A DNA stretch of 40,634 nucleotides from assembly GCA_027080995.1 (NCBI GenBank), contig JALWNT010000084.1, positions 1 to 40,634 on the forward strand, read 5' to 3'. This document shows positions 32,401 to 40,624 of the stretch, piece by piece; position 1 is the stretch's first letter, and each line of letters opens with the position of its first letter. Origin of the DNA: Campylobacteraceae bacterium (GTDB lineage Bacteria > Campylobacterota > Campylobacteria > Campylobacterales > Sulfurovaceae). The notes beneath the pieces were generated by a model. The model searched no databases. It saw only the letters and a program-made list of their open reading frames with translations, and had not been told where the DNA came from. The translations under genes were made by a program, and so were the position numbers.

Positions 32401-35133
32401 TTACAACTCCTCCATCTCCGCCCCCTCCTCCAGCAGATAGAGCAGCACCCCCCGGGCCTTCCGCTCTCCCAGCCCCCGAAGCGCGGCAAGATATTGTGCC
32501 ATCTGGCGGCGATGTTTTTGGGCGAACTTCCGGGAACTTTTGTAATCGACGACGATCCACTCCTCCTCTCTTTCGATCAAAAGATCGAGACGGTAGAGCC
32601 GTCCTCTCCAGGCGAGGGGCTGCTCGTGCAAGAGCCGTCCCCCCTCCAGAAGTTCCGCAAATTTCTCGTCGGCAAGCAAACGCTGCAAGCGCCGTGCGAT
32701 CTCCTCTCTCTCCTCTTTTTCGAGCAGCGCTCCGTAGCGGTTTTCCATCGCACTGAGCGCTTCGTCGAGGCGGGCGGGATCGAAATCCGCCATCATCTCC
32801 AGCGCATAGTGCAGCGCCGTTCCGAAGAGGATCGCCCGGTAGTCGCTCCCCTCCTCCGTGGCCTCTGCTTCCTCTTCGACGGGAAGTTCCTGGCGCCCGT
32901 AGGCACTCAGCGTCACAGGAGCCGAGGAGAGAGGCTCCTTCCCGGGCTCCTTGCCTTCAGCGGCGGCGATGCTCCCTCGCTCCGTCTCCTCCATCGGCAG
33001 CGGCTCGAAGACCGATTTCGTCGCTTTGCGCAGGACGATCAACCCCTCCACGGCCCGGGTGAGCGCGACATAGAGGAGATTGAGCCGATCCTTGTTCGCG
33101 GCGGCGCGGCGCTCCTCCAGTATCCGGGCGTAGTCGTCGTCGAAGCGCTCCCTCCCCGAGATCCGGTAGAAGATCCGCTCGATATGCAGCGACGCATCAA
33201 AACGCGGGATCAGCGGTATGCGCTCCGGACTCTCTCCCGTGCTGCGATCCAGGACGATCACGTAGGGAAACTCCAGCCCCTTGGAGCCGTGGACCGTCAA
33301 GATCGCCGCCCCCCGCTGCGTGCGGGCCGCCACGGAGATGCGGGAGCGCTCGAACTCGTCGAGAAAACTCGGCAGATCCCGGAATCCGGCGGCGAACTCC
33401 AGCAGTTTCAGGAGATTGGGATCCTCCCGGAAATAGCCCAACTCATCGATGAGGCGATGCAAAATCTCCACCGGGGGCAGATGGGGAGCGAACCAGTCGG
33501 GGATTGTCGCCGCCTCCGGACTCGTGCGCTCCGCCATCGCCGCCGCATCGAGAGGCCGACGGCGCCAGCAGTAGTCGGCCAGCCGCACCAACGCCGCCAC
33601 TTCGGGGCGATGCCTGAGAGAGCTGGAGGTCTGCAGGATCGTCGCGATCCCCCGCCGGGCACACTCCTGCTGGAGGTGAAGCCCCTCCCGGTTGGTCTGC
33701 ACCAGCAGCGCCACCTCTTCCGCGGGGATGCCCGCTGCCAGGAGCCGCTCCAACTCCTCCACCGCCGCGGGGATGGGATCTTCGATCTTGCGGACTTTGA
33801 GATACCCCTCCTCCGAAGCGAAGGGACGCTGGGGCCGATAGCCCGGCATCGCCTCGGCAAACCAACCGTTGACCGCTTCGACCAGGAGCCGCCGGCTGCG
33901 GTAGTTGGTCGCCAGATCCTCCACCGGAATCCCATAGGCCTCCGCCACCCGGTCAAAGAGCTCCTCCACCCCGCCCCGAAAGCGGTAGAGGGACTGCTTG
34001 GTATCCCCCACATAGAAAAAGGAGCGAAACTCCCCCTGCCCCTCCCCGGCGAAAATTTCGTCGATCAGCGGCTTGAGAAGGAGAAACTGCAGCGTCGAAG
34101 TATCTTGGAATTCATCCAAAAGAATGTGGCGGAAACGGCTATCAAGGCGAAAATAGAGAAAATCCCGCTCGATCGTCTCGTGCAGCAACCGGTAGGCGAA
34201 AAAGGACAAATCGTCGAAATCGAGTACGCCGCTCCCTTTGGCCAGGGCGATCCGGGCGTTGCGGTAGTGGCTGTAGAGCTCTCCTAAGCGGGCGAGCACG
34301 CGAGATTCGCGCGCACGCGCCCAACGGCCGAGCAGGAGGCGCAACTCCTGATACTCCGCTTCGATGAGAGGGTCTTTCTCCAGGTATTTGCGGTAGTTGC
34401 GATGCTCGTGGAGGCTGAGTTTGTCGAAAACACTGCGCCCGAAGAGTCTCGAGACGCTTTGGGGGGCGAAGTTGGCCAGGGCGGTTTTGGAGACGGCGGC
34501 CTGTTCGAGGCGGCGGTAGAGGGAGGAGCGCAGCGCTTCGATCTCTTTTTCCAACTTTTCAGGCGCCTCCCCCTCCCCGGGAAAATCCGGCAGCAGCGGA
34601 TCGAGACGATACCACTCCTCCAGCGCTCCGGTCATCTCTCCGACCCGCCGCCGCTCCATCTGCAGCGCCAAATCCACCAGGACTCCCAGCAGCCCCTCCC
34701 GATCCAATTCCGCCAAAAAGGCCTCTTCTCTTCCGGGTGCTCCGCCCTCACGGGTGACGAAATCGGGCTCGAGGCCGATCTCCAGCGACGAAGAGCGCAG
34801 CACCATCACGAAAAAGCTGTCGAGGGTGACGATCCGCGGCTCGGAGGCGAGAAAGCGACGCAGGACCTCCGGCGCTTTGCGCAGCAGCTCCGAACGCTCC
34901 AGGCCGCTCTGCTCGGCCAGGGCGTCGAGAAAAGCGGGATCCGCCGCCGGATTCCGCAAAGAGCGCAAGACCCGCTCCCGCATCTCCGCCGCCGCTTTGT
35001 TGGTGAAGGTCGCCGCCAGGATATTCCCGGGCTTCTCTCCTCGAAAAAGCAGCGCCAGATAACGCACACTCAACGCGAAAGTCTTGCCGCTCCCCGCCGA
35101 AGCGGAGAGCGCGAGAAAGGGGCGAAATCCCAT
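32401..35133 (-). CDS. addA: AddA-type (RecB-like) helicase-nuclease
   Basis: A 910-residue UvrD/RecB-superfamily protein. Walker A is ASAGSGKTFAL at residues 10-20, followed by ATFTNKAAAEMRERV (motif Ia). Further motifs are ILLDEFQDTSTLQF (II), YVGDTKQSLYRFRG (III), TVHGSKGLEFPYVIVLD (V) and LLYVALTRA (VI). The C-terminal PD-(D/E)xK nuclease has WIVVDYKSS and the following RQMAQYLAAL (QxxxY). With AddB it would process double-strand breaks for RecA loading. Shorter than Firmicute AddA (about 1200), as in other Campylobacterota. addB lies 1.9 kb away on the same strand, separated by genes on the other strand. Confidence 0.9.
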   Translation of the reverse strand: MGFRPFLALSASAGSGKTFALSVRYLALLFRGEKPGNILAATFTNKAAAEMRERVLRSLRNPAADPAFLDALAEQSGLERSELLRKAPEVLRRFLASEPRIVTLDSFFVMVLRSSSLEIGLEPDFVTREGGAPGREEAFLAELDREGLLGVLVDLALQMERRRVGEMTGALEEWYRLDPLLPDFPGEGEAPEKLEKEIEALRSSLYRRLEQAAVSKTALANFAPQSVSRLFGRSVFDKLSLHEHRNYRKYLEKDPLIEAEYQELRLLLGRWARARESRVLARLGELYSHYRNARIALAKGSGVLDFDDLSFFAYRLLHETIERDFLYFRLDSRFRHILLDEFQDTSTLQFLLLKPLIDEIFAGEGQGEFRSFFYVGDTKQSLYRFRGGVEELFDRVAEAYGIPVEDLATNYRSRRLLVEAVNGWFAEAMPGYRPQRPFASEEGYLKVRKIEDPIPAAVEELERLLAAGIPAEEVALLVQTNREGLHLQQECARRGIATILQTSSSLRHRPEVAALVRLADYCWRRRPLDAAAMAERTSPEAATIPDWFAPHLPPVEILHRLIDELGYFREDPNLLKLLEFAAGFRDLPSFLDEFERSRISVAARTQRGAAILTVHGSKGLEFPYVIVLDRSTGESPERIPLIPRFDASLHIERIFYRISGRERFDDDYARILEERRAAANKDRLNLLYVALTRAVEGLIVLRKATKSVFEPLPMEETERGSIAAAEGKEPGKEPLSSAPVTLSAYGRQELPVEEEAEATEEGSDYRAILFGTALHYALEMMADFDPARLDEALSAMENRYGALLEKEEREEIARRLQRLLADEKFAELLEGGRLLHEQPLAWRGRLYRLDLLIEREEEWIVVDYKSSRKFAQKHRRQMAQYLAALRGLGERKARGVLLYLLEEGAEMEEL

Positions 35134-35163
35134 CGTCGATCCTTGAAGTAAAGCTTGGAAATC

Positions 35164-35169
35164 ATTGTA
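35164..35169 (-). promoter_or_regulatory. -10 box of addA
   Basis: TACAAT on the minus strand (35169 to 35164), 30 bases before the addA start; AAGGA is the ribosome site just upstream of the ATG. No clear -35. Confidence 0.4.
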
Positions 35170-35175
35170 GCGAAT

Positions 35176-35309
35176 GCCCCTGCCGAAGCCGGTGAAGAAA
35201 AAGGGGCTTTTTTGACAACAGCATTACGTATAATTATTATCAATTAGGAATATCTAATAATACAGTTTCTAAAAAATTATCTTGTATTTAAGCTTCCGGG
35301 GAGTACTAT
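35176..35309 (+). promoter_or_regulatory. tsdA-like promoter region with upstream hairpin and AT-rich patch
   Basis: gcccc (35176-35180) pairs with ggggc (35203-35207) and is followed by a T-run, a terminator-like hairpin with no plus-strand gene before it; it may stop antisense transcription. An AT-rich patch follows (35228-35280), including TATAAT (35229-35234) and a loosely Fur-box-like stretch. The best promoter pair is TTGTAT (35282-35287), 16 bases, TACTAT (35304-35309), giving a start about 24 bases before the ATG. Confidence 0.4.
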
Positions 35310-35339
35310 CGGAAGGAGTCAATCAAAAGGAGAAGAGAT

Positions 35340-36299
35340 ATGAAGACAAAAGCGCTCAAAGTGGGTGGGTTCACCCTCGCACTCTGCTGTTTTTCCGGCC
35401 TACAGGCCGGCGGAATCCCCGATGCCCCCAAAGCCTACCCCGCCGGTGAAGTCGGCCGGATGGTCAAACTGGGCGAAGCGATCATGAACCGGACCGACAC
35501 CCACCCCCTGACCAAAAACCTGGTCGGCGACAAACTCCAATGTAAAAGCTGCCACCTCAAGGGAAGCGACGGCAAACCCGGCACCGCCAAAGGAATCGGG
35601 ACTTTCATCGGCACCGCTACCGCCTTCCCCGCCTACTCCAAACGGGAAAAAACTGTCCAAACCCTTCAGGATCGGATCAACAACTGTTTTATGCGCAGTA
35701 TGAACGGCAAGCGCCCCGTCATCGACACCGAGGCGAGCGTCGCGATGGCCGCCTACATCACCTGGCTCTCCGAGGGATTGCCGATGAAGATGGATACCAA
35801 ACGTCCCTGCAGTCCCTACAACAGCGGACGCTGGGCGAAAAATGCCAAAAAATTCGCCAAGATCCAGAAAAAAGCGACCCACGCAAACTATCTCAACGGC
35901 AAAAAACTTTTCGAAGCCAAATGCGCCTCCTGTCACGGTAAAAACGGTGCGGGGATGGGAACCTTCCCTCCGCTCTGGGGCAAAAGCGCCGACGGCAAAT
36001 GGCTCGCCTACAACACAGGTGCCGGAATGAGCAAGCTCAACAAAGGCGCCGCCTGGGTCCAGTCCAATATGCCCCTGGGCCAGGGTGGGACCCTCAAAGA
36101 TCAGGAAGCCGCCGACATTATGCTCTACGTCGACGCCCAACCCCGTGCCGATTTTGATCTGAGCAAAGCACTCCTGCCCAAATGTGAAATGGGCTATTAC
36201 AATTCCAAAGTCCTCAAAGAGCACCACAGCGTCCGCAGCAACTTCAAACAGTTCGGCCTCGACGTTGACAAAATCCGCGGCGACAAAGTCATCCCATAG
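35340..36299 (+). CDS. tsdA: Dihaem cytochrome c, TsdA-like thiosulfate dehydrogenase
   Basis: A 319-residue exported dihaem c-type cytochrome. A signal peptide (MKTKALKVGGFTLALCCFSGLQAGG) is followed by two haem sites, C68-K-S-C-H72 and C195-A-S-C-H199. Between them C116 sits in INNCFMRSMNGK, where TsdA proteins have the Cys that ligates haem 1; that unusual His/Cys ligation is the family's hallmark. The second domain has MPLGQGGTLKDQEAADIM, with a Met suited to be a haem 2 ligand. TsdA interconverts thiosulfate and tetrathionate in the periplasm, sensible for a sulfur-using epsilonproteobacterium. Single gene with its own promoter and ribosome site AAAAGGAG. A different dihaem electron carrier is the alternative. 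Confidence 0.72.
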   Translation: MKTKALKVGGFTLALCCFSGLQAGGIPDAPKAYPAGEVGRMVKLGEAIMNRTDTHPLTKNLVGDKLQCKSCHLKGSDGKPGTAKGIGTFIGTATAFPAYSKREKTVQTLQDRINNCFMRSMNGKRPVIDTEASVAMAAYITWLSEGLPMKMDTKRPCSPYNSGRWAKNAKKFAKIQKKATHANYLNGKKLFEAKCASCHGKNGAGMGTFPPLWGKSADGKWLAYNTGAGMSKLNKGAAWVQSNMPLGQGGTLKDQEAADIMLYVDAQPRADFDLSKALLPKCEMGYYNSKVLKEHHSVRSNFKQFGLDVDKIRGDKVIP

Positions 36300-36303
36300 A
36301 CAT

Positions 36304-36336
36304 CTTTCGGAAGAAAGTATTTCCCCTTTTGGGGAA
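36304..36336 (+). terminator. Two small hairpins after the cytochrome gene
   Basis: ctttc/gaaag (36304-36308 with 36313-36317) and ttcccc/ggggaa (36321-36326 with 36331-36336, loop tttt) lie right after the cytochrome stop. There is no T-run, so this is a weak terminator candidate. Confidence 0.35.
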
Positions 36337-36362
36337 CTCTCTCCTACTGCAGTGTAACCTTC

Positions 36363-36398
36363 TTGACTTGTTCTATTTTCTGTGCTAAATTCTGTACA
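36363..36398 (+). promoter_or_regulatory. yefM-yoeB promoter with TGTACA operator core
   Basis: TTGACT (36363-36368), 16 bases, CTAAAT (36385-36390) form a likely promoter. TGTACA (36393-36398) lies at the expected transcription start. TGTACA is the known core of the E. coli yefM-yoeB operator bound by YefM, so self-repression by the toxin-antitoxin complex is likely. Confidence 0.6.
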
Positions 36399-36427
36399 TT
36401 GCTTTTGCAGCGTAAAAAGGATTCGAT

Positions 36428-36700
36428 ATGCAAGTCGTCAATTTCACTGAAGCACGTAACAATCTAAAATCAATTATGGATGAAGTCTCCCGGGATCACG
36501 AGGATGTCATCGTCAGCCGGGAAAACGGAGAGAACGTCGTCATCATCTCCTTGGAAAAATACAACAGCCTCACCGAAACCGATTATTTATTACGGACTCC
36601 CGCCAACCGCGACCATCTGCTCGCCTCTTTGCGTGAACTGGACGAAGGGAAAATTGTCACCAAAGATTTGGAAGAACTCATCGAGATGGAAAAAGAATGA
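36428..36700 (+). CDS. yefM: YefM antitoxin (Phd/YefM family)
   Basis: A 90-residue antitoxin. The N-terminal DNA-binding dimer fold is recognisable from VVNFTEARNNLKSIMDEV and VIVSRENGENVVIISLEKYNSL. The C-terminal acidic tail (after residue 60) wraps and inhibits the toxin. Length and layout match E. coli YefM (83-92). AAAAAGG precedes ATG 36428, and the stop overlaps yoeB in ATGA, giving coupled translation. It likely represses its own promoter at the TGTACA site. Confidence 0.93.
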   Translation: MQVVNFTEARNNLKSIMDEVSRDHEDVIVSRENGENVVIISLEKYNSLTETDYLLRTPANRDHLLASLRELDEGKIVTKDLEELIEMEKE

Positions 36701-36951
36701 AACTGATCTGGAGCGAAAGTTCCTGGGAAGATTATCTCTACTGGCAAAAACAGGATCGCCGGATTCTCAAAAAAATCAACAAACTCCTCAAAGAGATTTC
36801 CCGACACCCCTTCGAGGGCCTGGGAAAACCCGAACCCCTCAAGCACACCCTTCAGGGCTGCTGGTCCCGCCACATCGACGACGAACACCGTCTCGTCTAC
36901 AAAATCACAGAAGACGCCATCCTCATCGTCTCCTGCCGCTACCACTACTGA
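36697..36951 (+). CDS. yoeB: YoeB toxin, ribosome-dependent mRNA interferase
   Basis: An 84-residue RelE-superfamily toxin, the same length as E. coli YoeB and clearly similar along its whole length (MKLIWSE at the start, FEGLGKPEPLKH, CRYHY at the end). The catalytic residues known from E. coli are all present at the same numbers: E46, R65 and H83, plus the terminal Tyr84. It cleaves mRNA in the ribosomal A site when YefM is degraded. The pair is complete and looks functional. Confidence 0.95.
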   Translation: MKLIWSESSWEDYLYWQKQDRRILKKINKLLKEISRHPFEGLGKPEPLKHTLQGCWSRHIDDEHRLVYKITEDAILIVSCRYHY

Positions 36952-36960
36952 AAAACCTCA

Positions 36961-37036
36961 TCCCAGGCTTAATCCAAACTCCAAAATCATTCTCCATCCT
37001 TCCTTCAAAATCCAAAATCCATCATCCAAAATCCTC
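36961..37036. repeat. Period-7 degenerate repeat at the 3' end of addB
   Basis: Read on the minus strand after the addB stop, the tract splits into heptamers such as GGATTTT, GGATGAT, GGATTTT, GGATTTT, GAAGGAA, GGATGGA, GAATGAT. It begins at or inside the last codons of addB and fills most of the 83-base gap to yoeB. The GGATTTT-GGATGAT module is shared with the tract inside asnB. Confidence 0.75.
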
Positions 37037-39419
37037 AAAGATATTCTCCCCGCTCACAAAGTAGCCGATAGGCGCAAAAGCGGCAGCGTTCAAGGTCGTC
37101 GGTCCGTTCGGCGACGAACGAACGCGTCGCAGCCAGCTCTTCGAGGAACTCCCTCAGCTGCGCCTCCTTCTCCTCGGGAGCCGTCAGATACTCCAACGCT
37201 CCGCCGTCGAGAATCTTGACAAAGGCGGCGTCCACTTCGGTGTATCGCTCCCGCAGAAGCCGCCGATAGACGGGAAGCTGGAAGTCGGTGATTTTCTGCG
37301 GATCCTTTTTGCGGTTGGCATCGGCGGTGGAGCCGGTCTTGTAGTCCAGGATCAGCGCCTCACCCTCCCGCACGTCGAGGCGGTCGGCCCGCCCTGAGAA
37401 ACGCAACCCCTCCAGACTCCCCTCGAGCGTCAACTCCACTGCTTCGATACGCCATCCTTCCCGGAAGCGGGCGATCTCTTCGGCGACGAAACCCTCCAGC
37501 CGGCGCATCCAGAGCGCCCGGAAATAGTCGTTTTCCGGCGAAGAGGGCAGCAGCTCCCCCATCGCCTTCGCCAGCGCGTCACGCAGCGCCTCTTCGCTCT
37601 CGTAGCGGTGCCGCTGTGTGTAGACCTCCTGCAAAAGCCGGTGCAGGAACCGCCCCTCCTGCACCCCCTCCTCCTCCTCCGGCTCCCGAAGCCCACGGAT
37701 GTACCGGTAGTAGAAGCTGCGCCGGCAGCGGAGCCAGCTGCGCAGCATCGCCGGCGACCAAGTCCTCGCGAAGGGGTCGAAAGCTTCGACGCGGGGATCT
37801 TCCCGGGAGGGCTCCGGCATCGATCGAGAGTAGAGCAGCCCGCGGGGAGCCTCAATGCGCTCCCCCTCCTCCAGACCCAACTCGTAGAGGAAACGGGAGG
37901 GAAGGCGGTTGTCCGCCTCGGCGTAGCAGAGCGTCACCGCCTGCGCCTTCTCCATCAGCCGGGCGTAGTAGTGTTTTTGGAGCGCTTCGCGGTCGCGACG
38001 GGTCGGCAAACCGGCGAAGCGCCGCACCTGCGAATCGAGGAAGCGGTCTTTGCCGCTGCTCGCCGGGACCACCCCTTCGTTAAAATCAAGAAGCACCACC
38101 CCGTCGAAACGCATCCCGCGGGTCTCCAGCACCCCCATCACCGTCACACGCCCTCCCCCCACATCGTCCAGGCGCAGCTCCTCGAGCGCCTCCGTCCACA
38201 GATGCAGCCACTGCGCCGTCGAGAGCCGTTCTCCTCCGAAGAGCCTCTCGAATCGGTGCAGCAGCGGCGGCAGCTTCTCCCGCAGGGGCGACGACTCCTC
38301 CAGCCGATCGAGCAGAGCCGGCGTCGGCAGCTCCGGAATCCCCAGCGCTTCGATCCCGGAGAAAAACTCCTCCAACCCCGTCACCGCGGAAGGAGAGAGA
38401 GCCTTCAGACGCTCCCGGTCCACCCCCAGAGATTCCAGAAAATCGAGACGTTCGCTCTCCCGGCTCTTCCAGTATTCCCCCAGCGCCCGCAGCACCGAGG
38501 GACCGCGCATGCGGCTGTAGGCGAAGCCCTGAGCGATGTTGAAATTGTTCAGGCGGTCGTAGAGTGCGACGATTTCGCTCATCGTCTCATCGGGCAGGAT
38601 CAGGGCGATCCGCTCCGCAGCGATGCCGCTCTCCACCATCCGCTGGATCTCCGCCAACGCCGTCGCTACCTGATCGTAGCGCTCCTGCACCGCCAGGACT
38701 CTGGCCCGCACCTCAAGAGGACGCGGCTCGAAGGCGGCGAGCTCTTTGCGGTGCAGATCGATCAGCAGCTCCCCCTCCTCCTCGGGCAGATCGATCCCCA
38801 TCTCCCGCAACCGTTCCAGGACTTTTCGGTTGAAGCGGGTGGAGCGCAGGCGGATCCGACACTCCTTCTCGGCCGCCACCCGCTCCAGAAGCTCCAGCTC
38901 GAAACGGCCGGGATACCCCTCCAGATGCAGCTCCATCCGCTCGAAGCTCCCCAGAAAAGCCCGGTTGAGCCGGTACTCCTCGGGCAGAAAAATCCGATCG
39001 GTGAAGCCCTCGCGTTCGAGAATCTTCCGGTAGTTTTCCCGCAGAGTCTCCAATATGCCGATGTGCTCGGCGAACTCCGCGTAGGCGTCGGCCCGCGCCA
39101 GCTCCTCCACCGCCACCTTCTCCAGCGCCAGCTCCTCGAAAAAGCGAAAAAAATCCCGGCTGGAGCTGAAAAAACGGATCAATTCCCGCCGGGTTTTGAG
39201 CCGTTCGAACTCCGCGAAATCGGCCGCCTCCCGCAGGTAGAAAATCCGCTGCATCGGATCGACCATCCGCTTCCCGGGGACCAGGATCAGCCGCCGTTCG
39301 AAGTCGTCCATCCGCAGCATCCGCGGCAAAAATCCCTCTTCGCCAAGCCGCTCCTGCAGCGCGTCACGGATCGCCCGGGAGCCGGGATAGACGATCAGAT
39401 CAGGTGCGATATTCGGCAT
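37035..39419 (-). CDS. addB: AddB-type nuclease with Fe-S cluster
   Basis: A 794-residue partner of AddA. The N-terminal helicase-like region has a degenerate P-loop (VYPGSRAIRDAL, no GKS/T), as in Campylobacterota AddB, so it is not expected to hydrolyse ATP there. The C-terminal PD-(D/E)xK nuclease has ILDYKTGS and FQLPVYRRLL. An iron-sulfur site is indicated by one Cys before the nuclease (WLRCRRSFYYRY) and C-x2-C-x5-C near the end (CRFCAYRLLC). The start overlaps argJ by 20 bases, so argJ and addB are co-transcribed. A heptamer repeat borders its stop. Confidence 0.88.
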   Translation of the reverse strand: MPNIAPDLIVYPGSRAIRDALQERLGEEGFLPRMLRMDDFERRLILVPGKRMVDPMQRIFYLREAADFAEFERLKTRRELIRFFSSSRDFFRFFEELALEKVAVEELARADAYAEFAEHIGILETLRENYRKILEREGFTDRIFLPEEYRLNRAFLGSFERMELHLEGYPGRFELELLERVAAEKECRIRLRSTRFNRKVLERLREMGIDLPEEEGELLIDLHRKELAAFEPRPLEVRARVLAVQERYDQVATALAEIQRMVESGIAAERIALILPDETMSEIVALYDRLNNFNIAQGFAYSRMRGPSVLRALGEYWKSRESERLDFLESLGVDRERLKALSPSAVTGLEEFFSGIEALGIPELPTPALLDRLEESSPLREKLPPLLHRFERLFGGERLSTAQWLHLWTEALEELRLDDVGGGRVTVMGVLETRGMRFDGVVLLDFNEGVVPASSGKDRFLDSQVRRFAGLPTRRDREALQKHYYARLMEKAQAVTLCYAEADNRLPSRFLYELGLEEGERIEAPRGLLYSRSMPEPSREDPRVEAFDPFARTWSPAMLRSWLRCRRSFYYRYIRGLREPEEEEGVQEGRFLHRLLQEVYTQRHRYESEEALRDALAKAMGELLPSSPENDYFRALWMRRLEGFVAEEIARFREGWRIEAVELTLEGSLEGLRFSGRADRLDVREGEALILDYKTGSTADANRKKDPQKITDFQLPVYRRLLRERYTEVDAAFVKILDGGALEYLTAPEEKEAQLREFLEELAATRSFVAERTDDLERCRFCAYRLLCERGEYL

Positions 39420-40590
39420 TGATCTTGACGTAGTCGTAGCTCAGGTCGCAGCCGTAAGCGGTGAAGCTCCCCTCTGCGATCCCCAGGTCGCAGCGGATTT
39501 TGAAGGAGTCCTTTTTCATGATTTTGTAGGCCTTCTCCTCCCGCTCGGGATCGAGCTGGCAATGCTCGGCGTCGTAGATGAGCAGATCGTCGTAGTAGAT
39601 ACTCAGACTCTCCTCGTCACAGTCGATCCCGCAGGCGCCGATCGTGGAGGCGATGCGCCCCCAGTTGGGATCTTCGCCAAAGAGCGCGGTTTTGACCAGC
39701 AGAGAGTTGGCTAGTGCCGTCGCGGCGATCGCGGCCTCCTCGTCGTTGGCGGCTCCGGTCACTTCGAAAGCGACCACCTTGTTGGCCCCCTCCCCGTCTT
39801 TGAGGATCAGCATCGCCAGCTCGAAAGTCAGGCGCCTCAGCGCTTCGGCGAAGGCTTCCCGGTCGTAAGCGCCGCTGGCGCCGTTGGCCATCAGATAGAC
39901 GGTATCGTTGGTGGAGGTGTCGCCGTCGACGCTGATACGGTTGAAGGATTGCGCGACCGCCTCTTCGAGGAGCTCCTCCATCTCATCAGCCGGGACCGCG
40001 GCGTCGGTGGCGATGAAGCAGAGCATCGTCGCCATAGCCGGGTTGATCATCCCGGCCCCTTTGGCGATGGCGGCAATACGGAATGTATCACCGTTCTCAA
40101 GCTCCACTTCGAAGCAGAGCTCCTTTTTGAAGCTGTCGGTGGTCAGGATCGCCCGGGCGGCGGCATCGGAGTCTTTGGCGTTGTAATCGAGCTTGTCAAG
40201 AGCCTTGACAATCTTGTCAACCGGCAGGCGGTAGCCGATGACACCGGTGGAGCTCATCACCGGATTCTCAGCTTCGGCTTCCGGGGGCAAAGCGGCCAGG
40301 ATCGTTTCGATATCGGCGATCCCCGCCTCTCCGGTCATTGCGTTGGCGTTTTTGGCGTTGACGAGGATGAAGTTGCCTTCGAAACTCTTGCCGTAACGCA
40401 GAGCGTGTCGGATGGGTGCGGCCTGGAAGCGGTTGGTCGTATAGGTGGCGGCGATGCGGCAGGGCGTCTCACTGCGGATAAAGGCCAGATCCCCCTGCTC
40501 GGGATCGGGGCGGAGCCCGGCATTGACGGCGTCGCAGTAGAATCCCCGGACGTTGGCCAGGCCGTTTTTGAGGGAATAGAGGGTGAACAT
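39400..40590 (-). CDS. argJ: Bifunctional ornithine acetyltransferase / N-acetylglutamate synthase
   Basis: A 396-residue enzyme of the acetyl-cycle of arginine synthesis, moving acetyl from N-acetylornithine to glutamate. The self-cleavage and nucleophile region is AKGAGMINPAMATML: the chain is cut before T188, which becomes the N-terminal nucleophile of the beta subunit. Other family segments are FILVNAKNANAMTG, MSSTGVIGYRLP and FGEDPNWGRI. GAGGAG precedes ATG 40590. It is the first gene of an argJ-addB transcript. Confidence 0.96.
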   Translation of the reverse strand: MFTLYSLKNGLANVRGFYCDAVNAGLRPDPEQGDLAFIRSETPCRIAATYTTNRFQAAPIRHALRYGKSFEGNFILVNAKNANAMTGEAGIADIETILAALPPEAEAENPVMSSTGVIGYRLPVDKIVKALDKLDYNAKDSDAAARAILTTDSFKKELCFEVELENGDTFRIAAIAKGAGMINPAMATMLCFIATDAAVPADEMEELLEEAVAQSFNRISVDGDTSTNDTVYLMANGASGAYDREAFAEALRRLTFELAMLILKDGEGANKVVAFEVTGAANDEEAAIAATALANSLLVKTALFGEDPNWGRIASTIGACGIDCDEESLSIYYDDLLIYDAEHCQLDPEREEKAYKIMKKDSFKIRCDLGIAEGSFTAYGCDLSYDYVKINAEYRT

Positions 40591-40618
40591 CGGTTGCTCC
40601 TCGGTGTAGGATGAGCGT

Positions 40619-40624
40619 ATTATC
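40619..40624 (-). promoter_or_regulatory. -10 box of argJ-addB
   Basis: GATAAT on the minus strand (40624 to 40619), 28 bases before the argJ ATG. The window ends before any -35 can be judged. Confidence 0.4.

Noticed and set aside
32302-34287. 661-codon plus-strand open frame antisense to addA
   Set aside because: It mirrors the codon phase of a GC-rich real gene, is rich in R, P, Q and H and has no recognisable domain, while addA carries all helicase motifs.
37608-39422. 604-codon plus-strand open frame antisense to addB
   Set aside because: Shadow of a GC-rich gene; low-complexity composition and no domain. addB has nuclease and Fe-S motifs.
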